Source of the DNA: Luteibacter aegosomaticola
GTDB taxonomy: Bacteria; Pseudomonadota; Gammaproteobacteria; Xanthomonadales; Rhodanobacteraceae
Length of the DNA stretch: 64,000 bases
Assembly: GCF_023078475.1 (NCBI RefSeq)
Contig: NZ_CP095741.1
Location: 4,682,501-4,746,500, forward strand
Direction: 5' to 3'
Part shown: positions 34,637 to 42,318 of the stretch, piece by piece
Layout: every line of letters begins with the position of its first letter
Position numbering within the stretch: the first letter of the stretch is position 1
Program-made: the position numbers and the translations under genes
Notes under the pieces: model-generated
What the model saw: only the letters and a program-made list of their open reading frames with translations
Databases searched by the model: none
What the model was told of the DNA's origin: nothing

Positions 34637-34968
34637 TTCGCGGCCACCTTCTCAATTCGCAACAGTCGAGTTTTAGATACATGGATCGACGCACCCGTCG
34701 AGGACGACCGAGCGCAGCAGCGTTCGACTCGCACATCCGCGCGTCGGAAATCCGTCGCGTGACCCGAATCCAGTCGCACATCAGGCTGCGCCTGCTGTTG
34801 CTGACGCGCCTGTGCCTCGCGCTGGGCGCGATCACGCTGCTCTTGCTGGTCAAGGCTTTGCACGGCCTGGGCATGGGCCCAGTGGGGTGCGAAGACGAAA
34901 AGGACGGCGGCGTACGGCGCCACCGCCAGGACGCGCGAAACGCGCCCCTGATACTGCGAACTGCTCAT
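34633..34968 (-). pseudogene. Remnant of a two-partner-secretion outer membrane transporter (TpsB/ShlB-type) N-terminus
   Basis: A 111-aa frame with a signal peptide ending HWAHAQ, then a Gln/Arg-rich helix (LDQQEQRDRAQREAQARQQQQ) and DVRLDSG..DFRRADVRVE, the usual start of TpsB proteins before the first POTRA domain. After VE the expected PCFxI block is replaced by RCCARSSS; another frame here reads LLRSVVLDG, close to the expected POTRA start, so a frameshift is likely. The POTRA2 and barrel parts are absent. AGGGGC precedes the ATG at 34968. The identification rests on pattern memory and is moderate. Confidence 0.5.
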
Positions 34969-35073
34969 TGTGCCCCTGTTTCGTGGCCGATCCAGGCCGC
35001 ATTGCTTCCGAACAGGGATTTTAGAACGAGCCGACCTCAGCAATCGGCCGAAGGTCGTAAGAAAATGCCGACA

Positions 35074-35101
35074 CGTCGTGTAGGGGAATGCCTACACGAC
35101 G
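35074..35101. terminator. Hairpin between permease and island
   Basis: CGTCGTGTAGG (35074-35084), loop GGAATG, CCTACACGACG (35091-35101), a perfect 11-bp stem just after the permease stop on the minus strand. No good T-run follows, so termination is possible but not certain. Confidence 0.5.
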
Positions 35102-35108
35102 CGTGGGG

Positions 35109-36614
35109 TTATTCGCGGTTGAGGCGGCTGTGCCGCACGCCGTAGGTGAAGTAGACCACCAGGCCGATCACCATCCAGATCGCGAAGCGCTCGAACGTGA
35201 TCCACGGCAGCCCGTAGATGAGCGCCAGCGAGAACAGGATGCCCAACGGCGCGACAAACCACACGGCCGGCGTGCGGAAGTTGCGATGCAGGTCCGGTTT
35301 ACGCACGCGCAGCACCAGCACCGAGGCACAGATGAGGATGAACGCGCTGAGCGTGCCGATGTTGACCAGCTCGGCGACCTCGCCGATGGGCAGCAGGCCG
35401 GCGACCACGGCGGTGAACAGGCCAAGGATCATGGTCGGGCGCGCCGGGGTACCGAAGCGCGGGTGCACCTTCGAGAACCAGGCGGGCAGCAGGCCATCGC
35501 GCGAGAGCGCGAACCAGATGCGTGCGGCGCCGAGCATGAAGGCGAACAGCACGCTGATCACGCCGATGACAGCAGCGATCGCGATGATGTTGCTGATCCA
35601 CGGCAGGCCGATGGCGTTGAACGCATCGGACACCGAGGCTTCGCCGCCCAGCGAGGTGTACGGGACGATGCCGGTGAGCACCAGCGAGACGGCGATATAC
35701 AGCGCCATGGCGACGGCGAGCGAGAGCAGCACCGCACGGGGGAGGTCGCGCTGCGGATTCTTGGCTTCTTCTGCGGCGGTGGTCAGCGTGTCGTAGCCAA
35801 ACACCGCAAAGAACACCACCGACGCACCGGTGAGCACGCCGTGCCAGCCGAAGTGGCCTACGCCCTTGTCATCGAACACGCGCTCGGGGATGAACGGGTG
35901 CCAGTTAGCGGTATTGATGTAGAACGCGCCGACGCCGATCACCAGCGCCACGCCGAGCACCTTGATGGTGACGATAAGCGTGTTCAGGCGCGCGCCCCAC
36001 TCGGTGCGGACCGAAAGCATGATCGCGACGAGCAGCGAGATACCGGCGGCGATGACGTTGAAGCGGTGGCCATCGGTCGGCGCGGCGACGGGTTCGGCGA
36101 ACGAGACGCCCATCGAGCCCAGCGCGTGCTGCCAGTAGTACTTCATGGTGTCGGCGCTCATGCTCTTCTGCGCCCACTCCGGCAGGTGCACGCCGGCGGT
36201 CGCGAGCAGCACTTGCACGTACCCCGACCAGCCAATGGCGACCACCGCCACCACCAGGGCGTATTCGAGCAGGAGATCCCAGCCGATGATCCAGGCCGCG
36301 CCCTCACCGAGCACGGCGTAACCGTAGGTGTAAGCGCTGCCTGTGACGGGGATGAGCCCGGCGAATTCGGCGTAGCAAAGGGCGGCGCAGGCGCTGCCCA
36401 GGCCGGCGATGATGAAGCTGAGCGCCACGGCCGGGCCGGAGTTCACGGCGGCCTGCTGGCCGGCCAGCACGAAGATGCCGACGCCGATGATGCCGCCGAT
36501 ACCGATGGCGGTGAGCTGCCACAGGCCCAGGACCCGGCGGAAATCCGTGCGCTTGCCGACCTCCGCCTGCAACTGCTCGACGGACTTATGGCGAAGGAAC
36601 CTGGCTAGCGACAT
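35109..36614 (-). CDS. APC-family amino acid permease
   Basis: A 501-aa inner membrane transporter with about 12 helices. The N-terminal LTAIGIGGIIGVGIFVLAG is the first-helix substrate-binding signature of APC permeases. FFAVFGYDTLTTAAEEAKNPQRDLPRA is the conserved helix 6 with its Glu pair. The resemblance is to cationic amino acid transporter (YhdG/CAT) types. Substrate unproven. It stands alone between the island and the phosphate-ester group. Confidence 0.93.
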   Translation of the reverse strand: MSLARFLRHKSVEQLQAEVGKRTDFRRVLGLWQLTAIGIGGIIGVGIFVLAGQQAAVNSGPAVALSFIIAGLGSACAALCYAEFAGLIPVTGSAYTYGYAVLGEGAAWIIGWDLLLEYALVVAVVAIGWSGYVQVLLATAGVHLPEWAQKSMSADTMKYYWQHALGSMGVSFAEPVAAPTDGHRFNVIAAGISLLVAIMLSVRTEWGARLNTLIVTIKVLGVALVIGVGAFYINTANWHPFIPERVFDDKGVGHFGWHGVLTGASVVFFAVFGYDTLTTAAEEAKNPQRDLPRAVLLSLAVAMALYIAVSLVLTGIVPYTSLGGEASVSDAFNAIGLPWISNIIAIAAVIGVISVLFAFMLGAARIWFALSRDGLLPAWFSKVHPRFGTPARPTMILGLFTAVVAGLLPIGEVAELVNIGTLSAFILICASVLVLRVRKPDLHRNFRTPAVWFVAPLGILFSLALIYGLPWITFERFAIWMVIGLVVYFTYGVRHSRLNRE

Positions 36615-36700
36615 GGGGCGACCCGCGGTGTGGCAAATGACCGCGGATCATAACGGGCCCGGAGCCCCCCTGTCGCCGAGCGGGTGCAGCAAAACCCCCG

Positions 36701-37798
36701 TCAACGGTGGTCCAGGGCCTTGCGGCCCAGGGCCGGGTCGTCGGTGAAGAAGGCATCGATGCCGGTGGCGAGGTAGGCGCGGATTTCCTCGACGGAGCCG
36801 GCCTCATTGCGGGCGGCATCCCCTGCCCCATTGCGGAAATTCGCCGCCAGGAAGTGGTTTTCCGGGCGGAAGGTATACGGATGGACCTCGAGGCCCGCCG
36901 CATGGGCGTCGTGGACCAGCGGGGCTACGGGCGCCAGCTTCCCGTCCGCGGCGAGCGGGATGATGCTGCGGGTCGAGGGGCCGATGGCGTCGGCGTACTC
37001 GCGGACCGCCTTGAGCCCAGCCGGGGTCATCATGGCCGCGTAGGTCAGCGTCGGCTGGTCGGCCGGGTGGTCGTCGCCAGCCTCCATGAGCTGGAGCAGG
37101 CGAATATTCGGGTGGTCCTTGCCCAGTTTGCCGCGCAGGTACTTAAGGTTATCCACCTCGAATGACTGGATCTCGACCGGCGCGGTGCGGGTATAGGCGT
37201 GGGCGGCCAGGGTCGCCAGCACCTTGTCTTCCATCGGCAGGCCGATGCCACGGAAGTACGTGGAATGCTTGATCTCGGGAATGATCCCCAGCACCTTGCC
37301 CCGCGCCGAGGCCTCGGCGGCGACGAATTCGATCATCTCGTCGAAGGTCGGCACCGTGAACTGGCCGTCGAACGCGGTGTTGGCCTTGCGGATATCGGCC
37401 AGGCGCTCGCGGGCGCGCAGCGTCTTCAGCTCGGCGAGGGTGAAGTCTTCGGTGAACCAGCCGGTGATCTGCACGCCATCCACGGTCTTGGTGGTCTTGC
37501 GGCTGGCGAACTCCGGGTGTGCGGCGACGTCCGTGGTGCCGCCGATCTCATTCTCATGCCGCACCACCAGCACGCCGTCCTTCGTCGAGACCAGGTCGGG
37601 CTCGATGAAGTCGGCGCCGTCGCGAATGGCGACGGCGTATGAGGCCAGGGTGTGCTCGGGCCGCAGGGCACTGGCCCCGCGGTGGCCGATCACCAGCACT
37701 TTCGCGGCGATGGGACGGGCATCCATGGCTTCCACGGTCATCGGCAAGGCTCCGCACATGAGGGCAAGGAGGCCAAAGGATAGCGCCGTCTTCATCAT
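36701..37798 (-). CDS. Secreted glycerophosphodiester phosphodiesterase
   Basis: A 365-aa exported enzyme hydrolysing glycerophosphodiesters to glycerol-3-phosphate and an alcohol. Signal peptide about 1-24. The catalytic GHRGASALRPEHT gives H39 and R40; E66 and D68 in FIEPDL bind the metal; PEIK and the C-terminal FFTDDPALG complete the GDPD barrel. The start overlaps the stop of the TonB receptor by one base (TGATG), so the two are one operon: import of the ester or its product and its hydrolysis. The annotation as GlpQ-like is by motif. Confidence 0.94.
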   Translation of the reverse strand: MMKTALSFGLLALMCGALPMTVEAMDARPIAAKVLVIGHRGASALRPEHTLASYAVAIRDGADFIEPDLVSTKDGVLVVRHENEIGGTTDVAAHPEFASRKTTKTVDGVQITGWFTEDFTLAELKTLRARERLADIRKANTAFDGQFTVPTFDEMIEFVAAEASARGKVLGIIPEIKHSTYFRGIGLPMEDKVLATLAAHAYTRTAPVEIQSFEVDNLKYLRGKLGKDHPNIRLLQLMEAGDDHPADQPTLTYAAMMTPAGLKAVREYADAIGPSTRSIIPLAADGKLAPVAPLVHDAHAAGLEVHPYTFRPENHFLAANFRNGAGDAARNEAGSVEEIRAYLATGIDAFFTDDPALGRKALDHR

Positions 37799-40089
37799 CA
37801 GAAATCCGCCGAAAGGGTCACGAAGCTCTGCCGCGGGGCGCTGGCGTGGAAGGCGAGGGCACGGCCCTGCGGATCCGTGGCGGCGAACGCGGTGAGGTTG
37901 GTAGCGTAGCGATGGTCGGTGAGGTTGGTGACGTTCAACGCCAGGGTCAGCGCCTTCAGCTGGCCGATCGCACCGAAATCGTAGCTCGCGCCGAAATCGA
38001 ACGAGGTGGCACCGGCCACGCTCTGGTCGTTGGTGTAGGTGTAATAGCGCTTGCCGGTGTACTTGCCACGCAGGCTCGCGGTCCACGGGCCGGTGGTGTA
38101 GCTCACTTCGCTCGCGAACATGCGCTTGGGCGTATCCACCGTGGTCTTGCCCTTCACCGGCACCTCGACGCCATTGGCGACGTAGTTGTCATCGTACTTC
38201 GAACGGTTGAACGAGGCCGAGTTGTACCACTGGAGGCCCTGCACCGGCTTCCAGATGAAGGTGAACTCCGCACCGCGGCTGCTCACCGAGCCCACGTTGA
38301 CGAAGGCCGTGTTGCACTCAGGACGCGTGCCGACTTCAATGCTCGGGCACGGATTGAGCGAGAGCAGGCGGTTGTCGAACTTCACGTCGTACAGGGCGAC
38401 GGATGCCTCGTAAGCGGTACCGACGCTGCGGAAACCACCATCGATGCTGCGCGACTGCTCGGGCTTCAGGCTGCTCTTCGTACCGTCGAATGCGGCCTGC
38501 GTGACCGACTGCGGACCACCGGCACCACCACCCTGGAACGAGGCGATGTTCTTGGCATACGAGAGGAACAGCTCCTGGCCTTCGGCGAGCTTCCATGCGA
38601 GGCCGGCCTGCGGGAGCAGTGCTTTCTGTGCCTTCAGCGTACCGGTGGCGTACGGGCTTTCGACGCCCGGCAGTTCCACCGCCTTCATCGTGGTGTGCGG
38701 GCTCTTGACGCCGAAATCCACGGAGAGGCGGTCATCGAAGGCCTTGAAGCTGTCCTGCAGGTAGGCCTGCTTCGTGGTGATGGTGTAATCCTGCGCGAAC
38801 AGACGGCGGTCCGGATCCTTCAGGTAGTAGTTGTCGCTGACCGGGCCATCGATCCAGTAGAAGTTGCGCTCGACGTGATGGTCGTTCTGCTCGTACCAGA
38901 CGCCGCCTTCCACGTGGTGCGCACCGAAGTCCCACGACAGCGAGGCGATCGCGCCGTTACGGTTGATCGTGTAGTTCGTGCTACGGATGCTGATCGGCAG
39001 TTCTTCCGGCGTGCCGGGATACGATTTCTGGCCCGGCGACCACCAGTGGCCCTGACCGGCGTTTTCATGGTGGTAGACCTGCGTGTGCAGGGTGCCGCCA
39101 TCGGCCACGTTGAAGTCGCCAGCGATGTAGTAGAGATCGTCGCGGCGGAGCGCACGGCTCTGGTAGTACGCATCGTCGGTGTTATCCACGCCGCCGGAAT
39201 AGCCGCAGCGCGAATCCTTCACGCCACCGATGGTGTACGCGGGCGCGCAGTAGGCTGCTGCGAGCGCACGGTTCCAGTCCGGCGCATAGAGGTTCCAGTC
39301 CCAGCCGAGGCCACGCTTCATGCCGCTTTTCGAGAGATAGGCGTAGTCAGCCTGGCTGGCACGCGAGGTGTCGGCGAAACCGGTGATGCGGTTGCCATCG
39401 CCAAACTCGTACACCGCCTTGCCGTTGAACTGCTTGGTGGTCGTCTTCGAGCCGGGCTGGGCCCACATATCCGCATCGGCCTTCACGCCCGACAGATACA
39501 TGGAGAAGCCCTTGTAATCGCCGGTATCGATGCGTGCGTACGAGCGGCGGTTGTGGTCGCTGCCGAAGGTCTGCGCGGCCTTGCCGCCGAACTTCGTGGA
39601 GGGATCGGCCGAGAAATACTGGATGGTGCCGCCGAGGTTGCTGGTGGAGGCGGTACCGAGGGCGCCGATGCCTTCGGAGAGCTCCACGGTGGACATGTTC
39701 TCGGCGATCAGCGCGCGCGAGATGTTCAGGCCGTTGTAGTTGCCGTAGGCGTTGTCGCCGAGCGGCAGGCCATCCAGCGTGTAGCCCAGGCGCGTGGTGT
39801 TGAAGCCGCGCAGGGTGATCGACTGCGATTCCTCGTTGGCACCGAACGCGTCGTTCGATTCGACATTCACGCCGGGCAGGCGGTTGAGAATCTTCTGAGG
39901 GCTCGTGCCGGGCGGCAGGACCTTCTGGTCCTCGGGGACGATACGCTGCACCTGGCGGGTTTCGCCCTGGCCGATGACCGAAACCGCTTCAAGGTCCTGG
40001 GTTTTCGGCGGCGGGGCATCCTCGGCATGGGCGTGGACAGCGACGGCGGCGGCAAGGGCCAGGAACAGGGCGGAGCGCGAAAGCTTCAT
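37798..40089 (-). CDS. TonB-dependent receptor
   Basis: A 763-aa outer membrane receptor. Signal peptide ends HAHA at about residue 22. The TonB box lies near DLEAVSVIG, the plug includes ILNRLPGVNVES, SITLRGFNTTRLGYTLDGLPLG and NLGGTIQYFS, and the barrel ends with FVTLSADF with a terminal Phe. It is a FecA/CirA-type receptor without an N-terminal signalling domain. The phosphodiesterase gene behind it overlaps, and a phosphodiesterase and nucleotidase lie across the divergent promoter region, so an organic phosphate cargo is likely. Confidence 0.94.
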   Translation of the reverse strand: MKLSRSALFLALAAAVAVHAHAEDAPPPKTQDLEAVSVIGQGETRQVQRIVPEDQKVLPPGTSPQKILNRLPGVNVESNDAFGANEESQSITLRGFNTTRLGYTLDGLPLGDNAYGNYNGLNISRALIAENMSTVELSEGIGALGTASTSNLGGTIQYFSADPSTKFGGKAAQTFGSDHNRRSYARIDTGDYKGFSMYLSGVKADADMWAQPGSKTTTKQFNGKAVYEFGDGNRITGFADTSRASQADYAYLSKSGMKRGLGWDWNLYAPDWNRALAAAYCAPAYTIGGVKDSRCGYSGGVDNTDDAYYQSRALRRDDLYYIAGDFNVADGGTLHTQVYHHENAGQGHWWSPGQKSYPGTPEELPISIRSTNYTINRNGAIASLSWDFGAHHVEGGVWYEQNDHHVERNFYWIDGPVSDNYYLKDPDRRLFAQDYTITTKQAYLQDSFKAFDDRLSVDFGVKSPHTTMKAVELPGVESPYATGTLKAQKALLPQAGLAWKLAEGQELFLSYAKNIASFQGGGAGGPQSVTQAAFDGTKSSLKPEQSRSIDGGFRSVGTAYEASVALYDVKFDNRLLSLNPCPSIEVGTRPECNTAFVNVGSVSSRGAEFTFIWKPVQGLQWYNSASFNRSKYDDNYVANGVEVPVKGKTTVDTPKRMFASEVSYTTGPWTASLRGKYTGKRYYTYTNDQSVAGATSFDFGASYDFGAIGQLKALTLALNVTNLTDHRYATNLTAFAATDPQGRALAFHASAPRQSFVTLSADF

Positions 40090-40303
40090 CGACAGCGGAC
40101 TCGACGGTTAGGAAAGCCGCCGAGCGTGGCGGCAGCGTATGTACGTTTTCTTACGCGCACCGCTGGATCCTGCGTTCGGTGAACCCCGTCGCATTTGCGC
40201 GGGTGCACGGCAGGAACGGACAAGACGGCGCCCGCCACGACGCCGCTGCGAAAAACTGCAACACTTCGCCCCAACAATGGCGAACCCTTGCACGGACCCG
40301 TCC

Positions 40304-42232
40304 ATGTCACTGCGCACCCGCCTGACCGCCCTGCTCCTCCTGGCCCTCGCCTCCGGCGAAGCCAGCGCCGCCCACCGCATCATCGTGTTCGTGTGGGATG
40401 GCATGCGCCCCGACGCGATCAGCGAGGAGGACACCCCGAACCTGGCGGCCCTGGTGAAGCAAGGCACCTTCTTCGCGGATAACCACGCGACCTATCCCAC
40501 CTTCACCATGATCAATGCCTCGAGCTTCGCCACCGGCTCGTTCCCCGGCACGATCGGCTTCTTCGGTAACCGCTTCTGGGCTCCGGGCGCCAGCGGTTTC
40601 GATGCCAAGGGGGCACCCAGCGATTTCGCGGCGCCCATCTATACCGAGGACTACGCGGTGTTACGCGCCCTCGATGACCACTATCACCACGACCTGCTGC
40701 AAGCGCCAACGCTGCTGGAGCGGGCACGGAAGAAGGGGTTGAAGACCGCCGTCGTCGGCAAGTCCGGACCGGCCTTCCTGCAGGATGTCCACGAGGGCGG
40801 CACGATCCTCGACGAGAACGTGGCGCTGCCACTGTCGTTCGCGAAAGCGCTTTCGAAGGCGGGGCTGCCGCTTCCAGCGAATATCGTGCACGCGTACGAC
40901 GACGAACACTTCCACCTTGAGCCGGACAACGGCACGCCCAGCGCGCAGTTGCCGCTGGTCACGTTGAAGGATGGCAGCACCTCGGACGCCTCGGACGGCG
41001 CCGGTGCACCCCCGACAGCGTCGAATGCTTACCTGATGAAGGCATTCCTCGAGTACATCCTGCCCGTGGAGAAGCCCGACCTCAGCTTCGTCTGGTTGCG
41101 CAACCCGGATTCCACCGAGCACCAATACGGCGTGGGTTCGCCGAACTTCCATCTGGCGTTGCGCGCGCAGGACGAACTGCTCGGACAGTTGCAGGCGAAG
41201 CTGAAAGCACTCGGCATGAATGGCGATACCGATCTGGTCATCGTGTCCGATCACGCGCATAGCAACGTGGCAGGCCCGCGCGACCTGTTCCCGCTGCGAC
41301 AGATCGCCGATGGCCGTGTCGGCCGCGTTGATAACGAGTGGGGCTTTTCCACGTCGGGTGCCATTCGTCTCGCCGATGAAATGACCCAGGCGGGATTCAC
41401 GGCCTTCGACGGCTTTGGCTGCGTCTATGCGCCGGTGATGTCCGGCGTGCTCGCCAACGGCAAGCCGCTGCACCCCACGCGCTATGACGACGACGGACGC
41501 GTATGCGGCAAGCCGGGGCCGTACACGACGCCGGCGTACAAGGTGCCCGCTGAGTTGCCGAAAGATGCGTTTGTGATCGCGCCCAATGGCGGTAGCGAAT
41601 ACCTCTACCTGCCGTCACACGATCGGGCGCGGATCGAGAAGGCCGTGCGCTTCCTGCAATCGCGCGAGATGTTCGGCGCCATCTTCGTCGATGCACGCTA
41701 CGGCAAGATCCCGGGCACGCTGCCCCTGGCGAGCGTGCATCTCGCGAACAAGCGCGCACCGGACATCATCGCCAGCTACGACTTCGATCCCGACGCCGTG
41801 ATCCAGGGCTTCCGTGGCACCGTGTACACCAGCATGAGCAACGAGCGCGGCATGCACGGCAGCTTCAGCCCTATCGACGTGCACAACACGTTGCTGATGA
41901 CCGGTCCCGACTTCCGCAGGAACGTGCGCAGTGAACTGCCGAGCGGCAACGTCGACCTGGCGCCCACCCTGGCCGCGGTCCTCGGCGTGGACCTGGGCAA
42001 GGCCGATGGCCGGGTGTTGCGCGAAGGCGTGGAAGGTCGGAGCGGTGATGGTCTGGTGGCGAAGCCGGTGGCGATCACGACCGACACGGCCACCGGCCTG
42101 GACGTGCGCCGTGTCGACGGCACCCCCATGGGCCGCAGCAGCTACCGTTTCACCCTGAAAACGGAGCAGCTGACCGATAACGGCAAGACCTACACCTATT
42201 TCGACGAGGCCAAAGCCGAACGCTCCCCTTGA
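40304..42232 (+). CDS. Alkaline phosphatase superfamily phosphodiesterase (nucleotide pyrophosphatase type)
   Basis: A 642-aa exported metallo-phosphodiesterase. Signal peptide MSLRTRLTALLLLALASGEASA. The first metal Asp is in FVWDGMRPD, the nucleophile Thr in YPTFTMINASS, and further ligands in WLRNPDSTEHQYG and VSDHAH. Length exceeds plain NPP enzymes because of an insert around residues 380-480. The ATG at 40304 is taken over upstream codons because the signal peptide starts there. It is transcribed away from the TonB receptor; 42-44 kb holds the nucleotidase in the same direction. Confidence 0.9.
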   Translation: MSLRTRLTALLLLALASGEASAAHRIIVFVWDGMRPDAISEEDTPNLAALVKQGTFFADNHATYPTFTMINASSFATGSFPGTIGFFGNRFWAPGASGFDAKGAPSDFAAPIYTEDYAVLRALDDHYHHDLLQAPTLLERARKKGLKTAVVGKSGPAFLQDVHEGGTILDENVALPLSFAKALSKAGLPLPANIVHAYDDEHFHLEPDNGTPSAQLPLVTLKDGSTSDASDGAGAPPTASNAYLMKAFLEYILPVEKPDLSFVWLRNPDSTEHQYGVGSPNFHLALRAQDELLGQLQAKLKALGMNGDTDLVIVSDHAHSNVAGPRDLFPLRQIADGRVGRVDNEWGFSTSGAIRLADEMTQAGFTAFDGFGCVYAPVMSGVLANGKPLHPTRYDDDGRVCGKPGPYTTPAYKVPAELPKDAFVIAPNGGSEYLYLPSHDRARIEKAVRFLQSREMFGAIFVDARYGKIPGTLPLASVHLANKRAPDIIASYDFDPDAVIQGFRGTVYTSMSNERGMHGSFSPIDVHNTLLMTGPDFRRNVRSELPSGNVDLAPTLAAVLGVDLGKADGRVLREGVEGRSGDGLVAKPVAITTDTATGLDVRRVDGTPMGRSSYRFTLKTEQLTDNGKTYTYFDEAKAERSP

Positions 42233-42243
42233 CCGAGCCTGAT

Positions 42244-42266
42244 GTAGGAGCGCAGGCGCCTGTCAC
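42244..42266. repeat. Single REP-like unit
   Basis: GTAGGAGCGCAGGCGCCTGTC has the family GTAGGAGC head with a different stem. A lone unit between the phosphodiesterase and cpdB-like genes. Confidence 0.5.
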
Positions 42267-42318
42267 CGGTTTCTGCTAGCTTCCCTCCCCCTGATCCACC
42301 GATAAACGGAACCTTTCG

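Noticed and set aside
30100..35100. Island as an integrated prophage or IS-borne element
   Set aside because: No integrase, transposase, att duplication or tRNA border is visible; only composition and gene content are unusual.
34573..35145. Plus-strand frame across the TpsB remnant
   Set aside because: No signal, no family pattern; the minus-strand signal peptide and Gln-rich helix are better supported.
37846..40182. Long plus-strand frame (778 codons) opposite the TonB receptor
   Set aside because: High-GC shadow frame; the minus-strand receptor has signal peptide, plug, barrel and terminal Phe, while the shadow is Arg/His/Val-rich without any family pattern.
40090..40303. Pho box in the divergent phosphate-ester promoter region
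   Set aside because: No convincing CTGTCAT-type direct repeat was found.
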